Assembly (NCBI RefSeq): GCF_029961025.1
Contig: NZ_JASBVP010000007.1
Span: 469,376-533,375, forward strand
Length of the DNA stretch: 64,000 nucleotides
Direction of reading: 5' to 3'
Source: Mycobacterium sp.
GTDB taxonomy: Bacteria; Actinomycetota; Actinomycetes; Mycobacteriales; Mycobacteriaceae
In this document: positions 8,241-17,717 of the stretch, piece after piece
Layout: the number at the start of each line of letters is the position of its first letter
Position numbering within the stretch: the stretch's first letter is position 1
Notes under the pieces: generated by a model
What the model was told of the DNA's origin: nothing
The model's input: only the letters and a program-made list of their open reading frames with translations
The model's database searches: none
Made by a program: the position numbers and the translations under genes

Positions 8241-8267
8241 TTAGCACTCTAACCTGTTAAGTGCTAA
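8241..8267 (-). promoter_or_regulatory. CIRCE element (HrcA operator) for ruc
   Basis: TTAGCACTC (8241-8249), nine bases, then AAGTGCTAA (8259-8267) matches the CIRCE consensus TTAGCACTC-N9-GAGTGCTAA with a single difference. It lies between the cyclo-ligase gene and ruc, 28 bases before the ruc start, where bound HrcA would block transcription of ruc. Confidence 0.88.
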
Positions 8268-8286
8268 AACCGCTAGGTGACCTATG

Positions 8287-8883
8287 TCATTCCTGGTAGG
8301 TGTCGACGGGCACCAGTCCGCGCGCCGGTGTGAGCACATGGGTCACCCGCACATCGTGCGGTTCGGCCGGAAGCTCCTCGACAAACTCCTCGTCGCGCAC
8401 CACGGCGACCAACGGCGCCCGCGGGTCGCGGTATCCCAGGGAGCGGTCGTAGAAGCCGCGACCGCGGCCCAGTCGCACGCCACGGCGGTCGACCGCCAGG
8501 GCGGGAACGAGCACCAGGCCGGCCGCGGCCAGGGCCGACGCCGGCAGCCAGGGTTCGGGCGGCTCGATCAGCCCGAAGCGTCCGGGAACCAGCCGTCCGG
8601 GCCGGTATTCCCCCCACCGCAGCGCCAGCGCCGTGCCGTCGTCCGCGGTGCGGGCGACCGGTAAAAGCACCCGTCCCGCCCGGCGCAGCAACAGCTCGAG
8701 CATCTCGATCGACCCCGGCTCGGTCGCCACCGGCACGTACGCGCAGACGGTGCTGCCGGCGGTCACCAGCGGCGCGAGATGCTCGCGGAGAGCCCGGGCC
8801 TCGCGGGCGCGCACGTCGTCGGGCACCAGTCGCCGGGCCGCGAGCAGCCGTTCCCGCAGTGCGGGTTTGTCCGCCGTTGTCAC
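8287..8883 (-). CDS. 5-formyltetrahydrofolate cyclo-ligase
   Basis: A 198-residue enzyme that converts 5-formyltetrahydrofolate to 5,10-methenyltetrahydrofolate with ATP. Family features are the N-terminal KPALRERLLAARR, the substrate region VCAYVPVATEPGS, and the ATP-binding loop RLGRGRGFYDRSL near residue 150. The GTG at 8883 gives the length usual in mycobacteria (Rv0992c, about 197); a TTG at 8907 in frame adds eight residues. It is divergent from galU (74 bases between start codons) and upstream of ruc, separated from it by the CIRCE operator. Confidence 0.92.
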   Translation of the reverse strand: MTTADKPALRERLLAARRLVPDDVRAREARALREHLAPLVTAGSTVCAYVPVATEPGSIEMLELLLRRAGRVLLPVARTADDGTALALRWGEYRPGRLVPGRFGLIEPPEPWLPASALAAAGLVLVPALAVDRRGVRLGRGRGFYDRSLGYRDPRAPLVAVVRDEEFVEELPAEPHDVRVTHVLTPARGLVPVDTYQE

Positions 8884-8957
8884 CCCGTTAACGATGCCGG
8901 TCCCCAAGGGCGCCCTAGCACGCGGGCCGTGCCCGCTGTCCCGCTATCGTGTGAACG

Positions 8958-9869
8958 ATGCCACGCCCACACGTCTTGGTTCCGCGCACCGCGATCGTGC
9001 CCGCGGCGGGCCTGGGCACCCGGTTTTTGCCCGCGACCAAAACCGTGCCCAAGGAGCTGCTGCCCGTCGTCGACACCCCCGGCATCGAGCTGGTTGCTGC
9101 CGAGGCGGCCGAGGCCGGCGCCGAACGTCTGGTGATCGTGACCTCCGAGGGCAAGGACAGCGTCGTCGCGCATTTCGTCGAGGACCTGGTGCTTGAGGGA
9201 ACGCTCGAGGCGCGCGGCAAAAAAGCCATGTTGGACAAGGTGCGGCGGGCGCCGCGGCTGATCAAGGTCGAATCGGTGGTGCAGGCCGAGCCGCTGGGGC
9301 TGGGGCATGCGATCGGCTGCGTGGAGCCAAGGTTGGCGCCCGACGAGGACGCGGTCGCGGTGCTGCTGCCCGACGACCTGGTATTGCCGACCGGTGTGCT
9401 GGTGACGATGTCAAAGGTGCGGGCCAGATTGGGTGGCACGGTGTTGTGTGCCATCGAGGTCACCCCCGACGAGGTGAGCGCCTACGGGGTCTTCGACGTG
9501 GAGCCGGTTCATGACAGCGCCGATCCGGATGTGCTGAAGGTCAAAGGCATGGTGGAGAAACCCCGGCCCGGGGACGCGCCGTCGCGGTACGCGGCGGCCG
9601 GCCGCTACGTGCTCGACCGCGCTATTTTCGACGCGCTGCGCCGGACAGATCGGGGCGCCGGCGGCGAAGTTCAGCTCACCGACGCGATCGCTTTGCTGAT
9701 CAAAGAGGGTCACCCCGTGCACGTCGTGGTCCACCACGGATCCCGACACGACCTGGGAAATCCCGGCGGTTACCTCAAGGCTGCGGTTGACTTTGCCTTG
9801 GACCGTGACGACTACGGCCCGGATCTGCGGCGCTGGCTGATCGCGCGTTTGGGCCTGTCCGAGCAGTAG
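8958..9869 (+). CDS. galU: UTP--glucose-1-phosphate uridylyltransferase GalU
   Basis: A 303-residue nucleotidyltransferase making UDP-glucose from UTP and glucose-1-phosphate, a precursor for cell-wall and trehalose sugars. The N-terminal signature is VPAAGLGTRFLPATKTVPKE, followed by VVDTPGIELVAAEA. The lysine of KGMVEKP and the GGEVQLTDAI segment are the conserved sugar-binding regions. Length is that of bacterial GalU (about 300). It is the first gene of a rightward group with glp, rimJ and glpR; the 59-base gap to glp leaves room for a separate promoter. Confidence 0.96.
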   Translation: MPRPHVLVPRTAIVPAAGLGTRFLPATKTVPKELLPVVDTPGIELVAAEAAEAGAERLVIVTSEGKDSVVAHFVEDLVLEGTLEARGKKAMLDKVRRAPRLIKVESVVQAEPLGLGHAIGCVEPRLAPDEDAVAVLLPDDLVLPTGVLVTMSKVRARLGGTVLCAIEVTPDEVSAYGVFDVEPVHDSADPDVLKVKGMVEKPRPGDAPSRYAAAGRYVLDRAIFDALRRTDRGAGGEVQLTDAIALLIKEGHPVHVVVHHGSRHDLGNPGGYLKAAVDFALDRDDYGPDLRRWLIARLGLSEQ

Positions 9870-9928
9870 CCGGCCAGCCCGGCGGGGCGCCCGGGTCGAT
9901 CACCCGACACCAGGCAGAAAGGCGTGCT

Positions 9929-11188
9929 GTGCGTTCGGTAGAGGAGCAACAGGCCCGGATAACGGCGGCCGCGGTGGCCCCGCGGCCGGTGCGGGTCGCC
10001 ATCGCCGAGGCTCAGGGTTTGATGTGCGCCGAGGAAGTGGTGACCGAGCGCCCGCTGCCCGGTTTCGATCAGGCAGCGATCGATGGCTACGCGGTACGCA
10101 GTGTCGACGTGCTCGGCGCCGGTGGGTCGAGCGGTGATCACGACGACGGGAGCGCCGAGGTGGTGCTCCCGGTGATGGCGACCATCGAAGCCGGGGCCCG
10201 GGCACCCAGCCGGCTGCAGCCGCGTCAGGCGGTACGGGTGCAGACCGGGGCTCCGCTGCCGGCGTTGGCCGATGCGGTGCTGCCGGTGGGCTGGACCGAC
10301 GGCGGCCAGTCACGGGTGCGGGTGCTGCGGGGGGTGCCCTCGGGTGCCTACGTGCGCCGCACCGGTGACGACGTCCAGCCCGGTGACGTGGCGGCGCGCG
10401 CCGGGACCATCATCGGCCCCGCGCAGGTGGGGCTGCTGGCGGCGGTGGGCCGGGAGCGGGTGCTGGTGCACCCGCGCCCGCGGTTGTCGGTGATGGCGGT
10501 CGGCGGTGAGTTGGTCGACATCTCGCGCACGCCGGGCAATGGGCAGGTGTACGACGTCAACTCCTACGCGCTGGCGGCGGCCGGGCGGGACGCCGGCGCG
10601 CAGGTGAACCGTGTCGGCATCGTCAGCAACGACCCCGCCGAACTGCGCGACGTCGTGGAGGGCCAGCTGAATCGGGCCGAGATCGTGGTGATCGCCGGCG
10701 CGGTCGGCGGCGCGGCGGCCGAAGCGGTGCGGTCGGTGCTGTCGGAGCTCGGGGAGATGGAGGTCACCCGCGTGGCCATGCATCCGGGATCGGTGCAAGG
10801 CTTCGGGCAGCTGGGACCCGAGGGTGTCCCGACATTTCTGCTGCCGGCCAATCCGGTCAGCGCGCTGGTGGTCTTCGAGGTCATGGTCCGGCCCCTGATC
10901 CGGCTGGCGCTGGGGAAGCGGCGGCCGATGCGCCGGATGGTGCCGGCGCGCACGCTCTCACCGATCACCTCGGTGGCCGGGCGCAAGGGCTACCTTCGGG
11001 GTCAGCTGATGCGTGATCAAGACACCGGTGATTACCTGGTACAGGCGCTGGGGGGAGCCCCGGGCACCTCGTCGCATTTGCTCGCGACGCTCGCCGAGGC
11101 AAACTGTTTGGTGGTGGTTCCCGCGGAGACCGAACAGATTCGCACCGGTGAGATCGTGGACGTCGCATTCCTGGCTCAGCGCGGCTGA
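9929..11188 (+). CDS. glp: Gephyrin-like molybdotransferase homologue Glp (MoeA1)
   Basis: A 419-residue MoeA/gephyrin-fold protein. The four-domain MoeA layout is clear: PLPGFDQAAIDGYAVRS (domain I), VRRTGDDVQPGD (domain II), the MogA-like domain III from VSVMAVGGELVDISR-like sequence to PANPVSALVVFEVM, and a C-terminal domain IV. The usual molybdopterin loop GGVSxG is replaced by AGAVGGAAAEAV, so cofactor chemistry is doubtful. In Corynebacterium glutamicum Glp binds FtsZ and the membrane receptor GlpR and coordinates division; the receptor gene lies two genes downstream here. The GTG start follows AAAGG by six bases. Confidence 0.9.
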   Translation: MRSVEEQQARITAAAVAPRPVRVAIAEAQGLMCAEEVVTERPLPGFDQAAIDGYAVRSVDVLGAGGSSGDHDDGSAEVVLPVMATIEAGARAPSRLQPRQAVRVQTGAPLPALADAVLPVGWTDGGQSRVRVLRGVPSGAYVRRTGDDVQPGDVAARAGTIIGPAQVGLLAAVGRERVLVHPRPRLSVMAVGGELVDISRTPGNGQVYDVNSYALAAAGRDAGAQVNRVGIVSNDPAELRDVVEGQLNRAEIVVIAGAVGGAAAEAVRSVLSELGEMEVTRVAMHPGSVQGFGQLGPEGVPTFLLPANPVSALVVFEVMVRPLIRLALGKRRPMRRMVPARTLSPITSVAGRKGYLRGQLMRDQDTGDYLVQALGGAPGTSSHLLATLAEANCLVVVPAETEQIRTGEIVDVAFLAQRG

Positions 11189-11251
11189 GGGGCATGACGG
11201 CGCACTCCCGTGAACTTTTGGCGCTCCAGCTCCCGCCACCCCGGTTGGCCG

Positions 11252-11863
11252 ATGGCGGTGGGGCCGCTGCGGGTCGAGGCGGGGGTGATCCGGTTGCGAC
11301 CGGTGCGGATGCGCGACGGCACGCAGTGGAGCCGAATCCGCTTGGCCGACCGCGTCCATCTGGAGCCCTGGGAACCCAGCGCCGAGGGCGATTGGATCGC
11401 CCGGCATACGGTTTCGGCCTGGCCGGCGGTGTACTCGAGCCTGCGCGCCGAGGCCCGTAAAGGCCGCATGTTGCCGTATGCGATCGAATTGGACGGACGG
11501 TTCTGCGGCCAGTTGACCATCGGCAACGTCACCCACGGGGCGTTGCGGTCGGCGTGGATCGGCTACTGGGTGTCCAGCGCGGTCACCGGGGGCGGGGTGG
11601 CCACCGGAGCGTTGGCGCTGGGCCTCGACCACTGCTTCGGGCCGGTGATGCTGCACCGCGTGGAGGCGACCGTGCGTCCGGAGAATGCGGCCAGCAGGGC
11701 GGTGCTGGCAAAGGTCGGATTCCGTGAGGAGGGGCTCCTGCGCCGCTATCTGCAGGTTGACGGCGCGTGGCGGGACCACCTGCTGATGGGCCTGACCATC
11801 GAGGAGGTGTCCGGGTCGGTGACGTCGACCCTGGTGCGCAGCGGGCACGCCAGCTGGGTGTAG
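11252..11863 (+). CDS. rimJ: GNAT acetyltransferase RimJ-like
   Basis: A 203-residue acetyltransferase of the RimJ/RimL type, related to enzymes that acetylate the N-termini of ribosomal proteins; the actual substrate in mycobacteria is unknown. The acetyl-CoA motif A lies in GYWVSSAVTGGGVATGALALG, followed by the typical VEATVRPENAASRAVLAKVGF and a C-terminal GLLRRYLQVDGAWRDHLLM. The ATG at 11252 is chosen because the conserved domain starts directly there and gives the length of Rv0995; a GTG at 11210 would add 14 residues with no family similarity. It lies between glp and glpR. Confidence 0.9.
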   Translation: MAVGPLRVEAGVIRLRPVRMRDGTQWSRIRLADRVHLEPWEPSAEGDWIARHTVSAWPAVYSSLRAEARKGRMLPYAIELDGRFCGQLTIGNVTHGALRSAWIGYWVSSAVTGGGVATGALALGLDHCFGPVMLHRVEATVRPENAASRAVLAKVGFREEGLLRRYLQVDGAWRDHLLMGLTIEEVSGSVTSTLVRSGHASWV

Positions 11864-11942
11864 CGCCGGCGGATGCGGCGGGGCGGGCAGGCAATCCAGT
11901 TACTAGCGTGACATATGTGACTGTCGGTGCTTGTGTTTAGCA

Positions 11943-11960
11943 AATTACAGGTGTGTAATT
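11943..11960. promoter_or_regulatory. Inverted repeat in the rimJ-glpR gap
   Basis: AATTACA (11943-11949), GGTG, TGTAATT (11954-11960) is a perfect 7-bp dyad in an AT-rich patch of the 216-base gap upstream of glpR. It has the look of a repressor or activator site, and glpR therefore probably has its own promoter here. Confidence 0.45.
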
Positions 11961-12079
11961 CTAGTGTCCGCTTTGACCGCGGTGCCAGCGATCGATCCGT
12001 GCGGTGCTGACGCGGCCCGTGCAGCGGCCCCGGGACAAGGCGAGCGCACCCAGCCTGGCGCGGAAAGGAGCAGGTCGCC

Positions 12080-12958
12080 ATGCCAAGCATCCCGCAATCG
12101 CTGCTGTGGATCTCGCTGGTCGTGCTCTGGCTGTTCGTGCTGGTTCCGATGCTGGTGAACAAGCGTGACACGGTCCGGCGCACCAGTGATGTGGCACTGG
12201 CCACCCGGGTGCTCAACACCGCCGCCGGTGCCCGGCTGCTCAAGCGCACCGGTCCGGCCGCCGGGCATCGCAGCGACCCCGACTGGCGAGCGGAGCGAAG
12301 CGAACACCCCGATTCCGGCGACGATCCCGGCGATGGCGGTGAGGACCGGCCGCAGGCCTCGGCGGCGAGGCGCGCGGATCCCGTCCAGGACGCGGTGGAG
12401 GACACCGGCGGCGATCGTGCGGCCGATGACGATGACGCCGATGACGATGACCGGGCCGCCGGATTCGACTGCGTCGAGGACACATCGGGTTTGCAGCCGG
12501 CAGCCGAGCCGTCGACGCCCACCGCGGTCTCGCGGCGTCGCCGCCACGACACGGATGTCGCCCTCGCGGTCAGTGCCCGCCGATACGCGTTCCGCAAGCG
12601 CATGCTGCTGGCGATGGCGCTGATGTTGGTGGGCTCGGCGGCGGCGGCGGTCGCCATAGCCCCGGGCGCCTGGTGGGGGTGCGCCGGTGTCGCCGTTGTG
12701 ACGGTGCTCTACCTGGCGTATCTGCGCCGCCAGACCCGGATTGAGCAGCGGTTGCGGCGCCGGCGGGCGCAGCGGTTGGCGCGTTCGCGGCTGGGTGTGC
12801 ACAACACCCTCGACCCAGAACTCGACGCGGTGTCGTCACGGTTGCGACGCCCGGGCGCGGTGGTGCTGGAAGTCGACGACGAGGATCCCGGCTTCGAACA
12901 CCTCGACCCCGCGGTGCCCCCCCGGGGCTACGACCTGCCCCGGGCCGCCGGCCAGTAG
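12080..12958 (+). CDS. glpR: Gephyrin-like receptor GlpR, membrane protein (Rv0996-like)
   Basis: A 292-residue membrane protein. It has an N-terminal membrane segment (LLWISLVVLWLFVLVPMLV, about 8-26) followed by a conserved NKRDTVRRTSDVALATRVL strip, a long acidic linker (about 60-145, rich in Asp and Glu), and two further hydrophobic segments at about 175-215 with a basic RRRR cytoplasmic tail. This matches GlpR, the membrane receptor of Glp in Corynebacterium, which links the gephyrin-like protein to the divisome. A GAAAGGAG motif lies eight bases before the ATG. The naming is by topology and by synteny with glp. Confidence 0.78.
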   Translation: MPSIPQSLLWISLVVLWLFVLVPMLVNKRDTVRRTSDVALATRVLNTAAGARLLKRTGPAAGHRSDPDWRAERSEHPDSGDDPGDGGEDRPQASAARRADPVQDAVEDTGGDRAADDDDADDDDRAAGFDCVEDTSGLQPAAEPSTPTAVSRRRRHDTDVALAVSARRYAFRKRMLLAMALMLVGSAAAAVAIAPGAWWGCAGVAVVTVLYLAYLRRQTRIEQRLRRRRAQRLARSRLGVHNTLDPELDAVSSRLRRPGAVVLEVDDEDPGFEHLDPAVPPRGYDLPRAAGQ

Positions 12959-13027
12959 CACGGCGGGCACTTTTTGGCGGCGGCCGCATTCGGCTTCGGC
13001 CGGTTGCTGGTAACCTGCTAGCGGCTA

Positions 13028-13100
13028 GGGGCTATGGCGCAGCTGGTAGCGCGACTCGTTCGCATCGAGTAGGTCAGGGGTTCGAATCCCCTTAGCTCCA
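13028..13100 (+). tRNA. tRNA-Ala (CGC anticodon)
   Basis: A 73-base cloverleaf: acceptor arms GGGGCTA and TAGCTCC pair with one G-U, the anticodon stem ACTCG/CGAGT encloses the loop TTCGCAT, giving anticodon CGC (alanine, GCG codons), and the T arm is AGGGG-TTCGAAT-CCCCT. The 3' end reads A then CCG, so CCA is not fully encoded. Confidence 0.96.
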
Positions 13101-13121
13101 CCGGGATTGGCGCTCGGGTAG

Positions 13122-14381
<1,260 letters not shown>

Positions 14382-14382
14382 C

Positions 14383-15081
14383 GTGCTTTTCGCCCTGCCG
14401 GGACAGCGGCCCGGGATTGGGGCGCTGGTGATTGTGCTGGCGCTCGGTTGCGCCTGTCCGACCGCCTGCTCGACCGCGGCCGAATCGGTGTCCCCGGGCG
14501 CAGCCGCAGCCACCGCCCGAATCAACCCGGCGAACATCAGAAGAATCGCAGGCGAACTGCCGCCGGGATACGAAGTCGCCAAAGTCACAGGCGTTTCCGC
14601 GCCCGCCCAGCTCTGGGGTCTCAGGCCGGCTGCGACGGTACGCCCGCCGCAGTGTGCGGCGCTCACCGACCCGGCGGACGGCCGCGCGCGATCCGCCCAG
14701 GGGGTGTCCGGCTCCGGCGGCGGCGGCATCCTCGACGCGGTGGTGGTGGCGCCCCCGTCGGGCCCGGTGACACCGGATCCAAACGTCGTCACGCAGTGCA
14801 CCCGGTTCACCATGAGCACCGGGCACACCAGGGCCGGGGTCCGGCTCGTCGATGCGCCGCGCATCGACGGCGTGGCCACCCTCGGTATCGCCGGCGACAT
14901 CACGACATCCGTGGAGGGTGGCGCCGAAATCGTTTCGCACGCCTACGCCTTTACCGCGTACCTGGGTGATTACTACGCGTTCACCACGCTGATCACCGAA
15001 CCGGGGTCGACGGATTCGCCGCTGACGCCGCAATTCGCCGCCGATCTGCTGGTGAAAACGGTGTCTGCGTTACGCCGCTGA
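14383..15081 (+). CDS. Secreted DUF5642-like protein (Rv0999-like)
   Basis: A 232-residue exported protein of unknown function. Residues 10-30 (GIGALVIVLALGCACPTACS) are a hydrophobic signal segment with several cysteines, of which C29 in PTAC could be lipidated. The mature part has the mycobacterial pattern INPANIRRIAGELPPGYEV, then PPQCAALTDP and QCTRFTMSTG, and ends ADLLVKTVSALRR. The GTG start is one base after the stop of the acetyltransferase gene, so the genes are coupled. The next gene is a diverged paralogue. Confidence 0.75.
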   Translation: MLFALPGQRPGIGALVIVLALGCACPTACSTAAESVSPGAAAATARINPANIRRIAGELPPGYEVAKVTGVSAPAQLWGLRPAATVRPPQCAALTDPADGRARSAQGVSGSGGGGILDAVVVAPPSGPVTPDPNVVTQCTRFTMSTGHTRAGVRLVDAPRIDGVATLGIAGDITTSVEGGAEIVSHAYAFTAYLGDYYAFTTLITEPGSTDSPLTPQFAADLLVKTVSALRR

Positions 15082-15109
15082 TCGCCGTGCTTCGGGTAGA
15101 TTGACGGCG

Positions 15110-15760
15110 ATGTTCAGGGCGGTGCTGGTGATCACGTGTGCGGGTGCGCTCGCCGCCTGCGCGCCGCACAGATCTGCCGATTCGGCCGACATCGCCAAGG
15201 TCCTCGACGTGAAAGCGAGTTTCGGCCCGCAGTTCCACGTCACCAGCGTCGCGCCGACGGGCATTGACCCGACGTTGTTCGCCGCCCAGAAGCTGCCCCC
15301 CGGAATGAAGTTCGAGCCGGCGGCCTGCACGAAATTTGCGCTGGGCCAATCGATGCCGCCGGGGTTGCGGGGCAACATGGCTGCGGTGTCCGCCGAGGGC
15401 CAGGGCAACCGTTTCATCACCATCGCGGTGCAGACATCCCAGCCGGTTCCGGTCACCCCGCCCGGGCCGGACTGCCAGAAAGTGGGATTCGCCGGCGGGC
15501 AGCTGCGCGGGGTCATCGAGGTGGTCGCCGCGCCGCAGATCGCCGATGCCCAGACGCTGGGCGTGCACCGTGTTGTTCAGACGGTGCTCGACGGAAAGCC
15601 CAGTGTCGGTGAGCTTTACGACTACTCCGCGCGCTTCGGCAGCTACCAGGTGATCGTCACCGCCAATCCGCTTGTGGCGCCGGATAAACCCGTCGCCCCG
15701 GTCGACACGCAGCGGGCTCGTGACCTGCTCGTGGCGGCGGTAACCGCGATTCGCGGTTGA
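15110..15760 (+). CDS. Lipoprotein, DUF5642-like, paralogue of the upstream gene
   Basis: A 216-residue probable lipoprotein. Its N-terminus MFRAVLVITCAGALAACAPH is a signal peptide with lipobox LAAC. The mature domain repeats the plan of the preceding gene: a start KASFGPQFHVTSVAPTGIDP, a PAACTKFALGQ cysteine segment, a second cysteine near GPDCQKVGF, and the end ARDLLVAAVTAIRG. I take the ATG at 15110; a TTG at 15101 is in frame. Together they form a tandem duplication of unknown function, most likely at the cell surface. Confidence 0.72.
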   Translation: MFRAVLVITCAGALAACAPHRSADSADIAKVLDVKASFGPQFHVTSVAPTGIDPTLFAAQKLPPGMKFEPAACTKFALGQSMPPGLRGNMAAVSAEGQGNRFITIAVQTSQPVPVTPPGPDCQKVGFAGGQLRGVIEVVAAPQIADAQTLGVHRVVQTVLDGKPSVGELYDYSARFGSYQVIVTANPLVAPDKPVAPVDTQRARDLLVAAVTAIRG

Positions 15761-15796
15761 CCGCGCCGGTGGCGGTGAGAAAGGCCCGGCACGGGC

Positions 15797-16393
15797 TCAG
15801 CGCACCTCGCGCGGCCGGAACTGGATACTAACCCGGGGGCCGGTGGCCGCCGACGTCTTGGGAACCGAGTGCTCCCAGGTGCGCTGGCAGGATCCGCCCA
15901 TCACCAGCAAATCGCCGTGCGCCAGCGGCAGGCGCAACGACCGGCCGCCGCCGCGGGGCCGCAACGCGAAGGTGCGCGTGGCACCCAGGCTGACGATCGC
16001 CACCATGGTGTCTTCGGTGCTGCCGCGGCCGATGGTGTCGCCGTGCCAGGCGACGCTGTCGGAGCCGTCGCGGTACCAGCACAGCCCGACCGTGGTGAAC
16101 GGCTCGCCGAGTTCGCCGGCGTAGCTGTCGTTGAGGCGCTGTCGCAGCCGATCCAGCAGCGGGTGCGGGGGATCCTCGACCGTCAGGTCGTGAAAGCTCA
16201 CCAGTCGCGGCACGTCGAGAACCCGGTCGTACATGTGGCGGCGCTCGGCGCGCCACGGCACCGCCGAGAGCAGCGCGTCCAGCAGGCCGTCGGCCTCGGC
16301 GAGCCAGCCGGTGCGGATCTCGATCCACGCGCCGTCGCCCAGCTGGCGGCGTTGCTCGAGCTGAAACAGCGACCCTTGCACCGCCGTCGTCAC
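15797..16393 (-). CDS. AlkB-like Fe(II)/2-oxoglutarate dioxygenase (Rv1000c-like)
   Basis: A 198-residue protein of the AlkB family, which oxidatively removes alkyl groups from nucleic acid bases. The iron ligands H117 and D119 (WHGDTIG) and H175 (WEHSVPK) are in place, as are R187 and R193 in [11 protein letters not shown], which bind 2-oxoglutarate. [15 protein letters not shown] is the AlkB core. The GTG start gives the expected length. It is convergent with the lipoprotein gene and divergent from arcA, whose start is only 57 bases away. DNA alkylation repair is the likely role. Confidence 0.87.
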   Translation of the reverse strand: MTTAVQGSLFQLEQRRQLGDGAWIEIRTGWLAEADGLLDALLSAVPWRAERRHMYDRVLDVPRLVSFHDLTVEDPPHPLLDRLRQRLNDSYAGELGEPFTTVGLCWYRDGSDSVAWHGDTIGRGSTEDTMVAIVSLGATRTFALRPRGGGRSLRLPLAHGDLLVMGGSCQRTWEHSVPKTSAATGPRVSIQFRPREVR

Positions 16394-16450
16394 GCCAGGC
16401 AGTCTATCGCCGAGTCCCCGCAGCCGGCGGCCGGCGTTACCGTTCTAGGT

Positions 16451-17656
16451 GTGAGTGTCACCGAGTTGGGCTGCAATTCCGAGGTCGGGACGCTGCGCAT
16501 CGCGATTCTGCACCGCCCCGGGGCGGAGCTGCGCCGGCTGACCCCCCGCAACAACGACCAGTTGCTGTTCGACGGGCTGCCCTGGGTGGCGCGGGCGCAG
16601 CAGGAACACGACGCGTTCGCGGAGCTGCTGCGCTCCCGCGGCGTGGAGGTGCTGTTGCTGTCCGACCTGCTCACCGAGGCGCTGGAAAGCGGGGCCGCCC
16701 GGATGCAGGGGATCACCGCCGCGGTTGACGCCAGACGGCTGGGATTGCCGTTGGCGCAGGAGCTTTCGGCGTACCTGCGGAGCCTGGAGCCCGCTGCTTT
16801 GGCGCAGGTCTTGATGGCCGGCATGACATTTACCGAACTGCCCGATAGCGCGAGCGAGGTCTCGCTGGTGCGCCGCATGCACCATGGCGCGGACTTCGTC
16901 ATCGAGCCGTTGCCCAATCTGGTGTTCACCCGGGATTCGTCGGTCTGGGTGGGTCCGCGGGTGGTCATCCCGTCGCTGGCGCTGCCGGCGCGTGCCCGGG
17001 AAGCCTCGTTGACCGATCTGATCTATGCGCACCATCCGCGGTTCAGCGGTGTGCGGCGCGCATACGAGTCGCACACCGCGCCCGTCGAAGGCGGGGATGT
17101 GTTGCTGCTCGCCCCGGGAACGGTCGCGGTGGGGGTAGGCGAGCGAACCAGCCCGGCCGGGGCGGAGGCCTTGGCCCGCAGCCTGTTTGACGACGGTCTG
17201 GCGCACACCGTGCTGGCTGTGCCGATCGAGCAAAAGCGTGCCCAGATGCACCTGGATACGGTGTGCACGATGGTCGACACCGACGCGGTGGTGATGTATG
17301 CGAACGTCGTCGACACGTTGTCGGCGTTCACCATTCACCACACACCCGACGGCGTGCAGATCGACGAAGAGGCACCGTTTCTGGAGGCCGCGGCAACCGC
17401 CATGGGGATCGACAAACTGCGCGTCATCGACACCGGCCGGGATCCCGTCATCGCGGAACGCGAGCAGTGGGACGACGGCAACAACACCCTGGCGCTGGCG
17501 CCGGGTGTCGTCGTCGCCTACGAGCGCAACAGCCAAACCAATGCCCGCCTGCAGGATGCGGGCATCGACGTGCTCACCATCGCGGCCTCCGAGCTGGGTA
17601 CCGGTCGCGGGGGTCCGCGGTGCATGGCTTGTCCCGTGGCCCGCGACCCGCTGTAG
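16451..17656 (+). CDS. arcA: Arginine deiminase ArcA
   Basis: A 401-residue arginine deiminase, converting arginine to citrulline and ammonia. Recognisable motifs are [18 protein letters not shown] at the N-terminus, the substrate-binding [26 protein letters not shown], the catalytic histidine region [12 protein letters not shown], and the C-terminal nucleophile cysteine in GGPRCMACP. The true start is taken as the GTG at 16451, where family similarity begins ([13 protein letters not shown]); the frame is open far upstream antisense to the AlkB-like gene. No arcB, arcC or arcD is nearby, so it is an isolated gene, as in M. tuberculosis. Confidence 0.94.
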   Translation: MSVTELGCNSEVGTLRIAILHRPGAELRRLTPRNNDQLLFDGLPWVARAQQEHDAFAELLRSRGVEVLLLSDLLTEALESGAARMQGITAAVDARRLGLPLAQELSAYLRSLEPAALAQVLMAGMTFTELPDSASEVSLVRRMHHGADFVIEPLPNLVFTRDSSVWVGPRVVIPSLALPARAREASLTDLIYAHHPRFSGVRRAYESHTAPVEGGDVLLLAPGTVAVGVGERTSPAGAEALARSLFDDGLAHTVLAVPIEQKRAQMHLDTVCTMVDTDAVVMYANVVDTLSAFTIHHTPDGVQIDEEAPFLEAAATAMGIDKLRVIDTGRDPVIAEREQWDDGNNTLALAPGVVVAYERNSQTNARLQDAGIDVLTIAASELGTGRGGPRCMACPVARDPL

Positions 17657-17717
17657 ACGGTTCGGGCGCGCGACGACGGCCGGGGCCTGTGAACCTAGTT
17701 GTGAAAACTACCGGGGC

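Noticed and set aside
16445..17536. A 363-codon frame antisense to arcA
   Set aside because: Arginine deiminase on the + strand has all catalytic motifs; the antisense product is low-complexity Arg/Gln/His-rich sequence.
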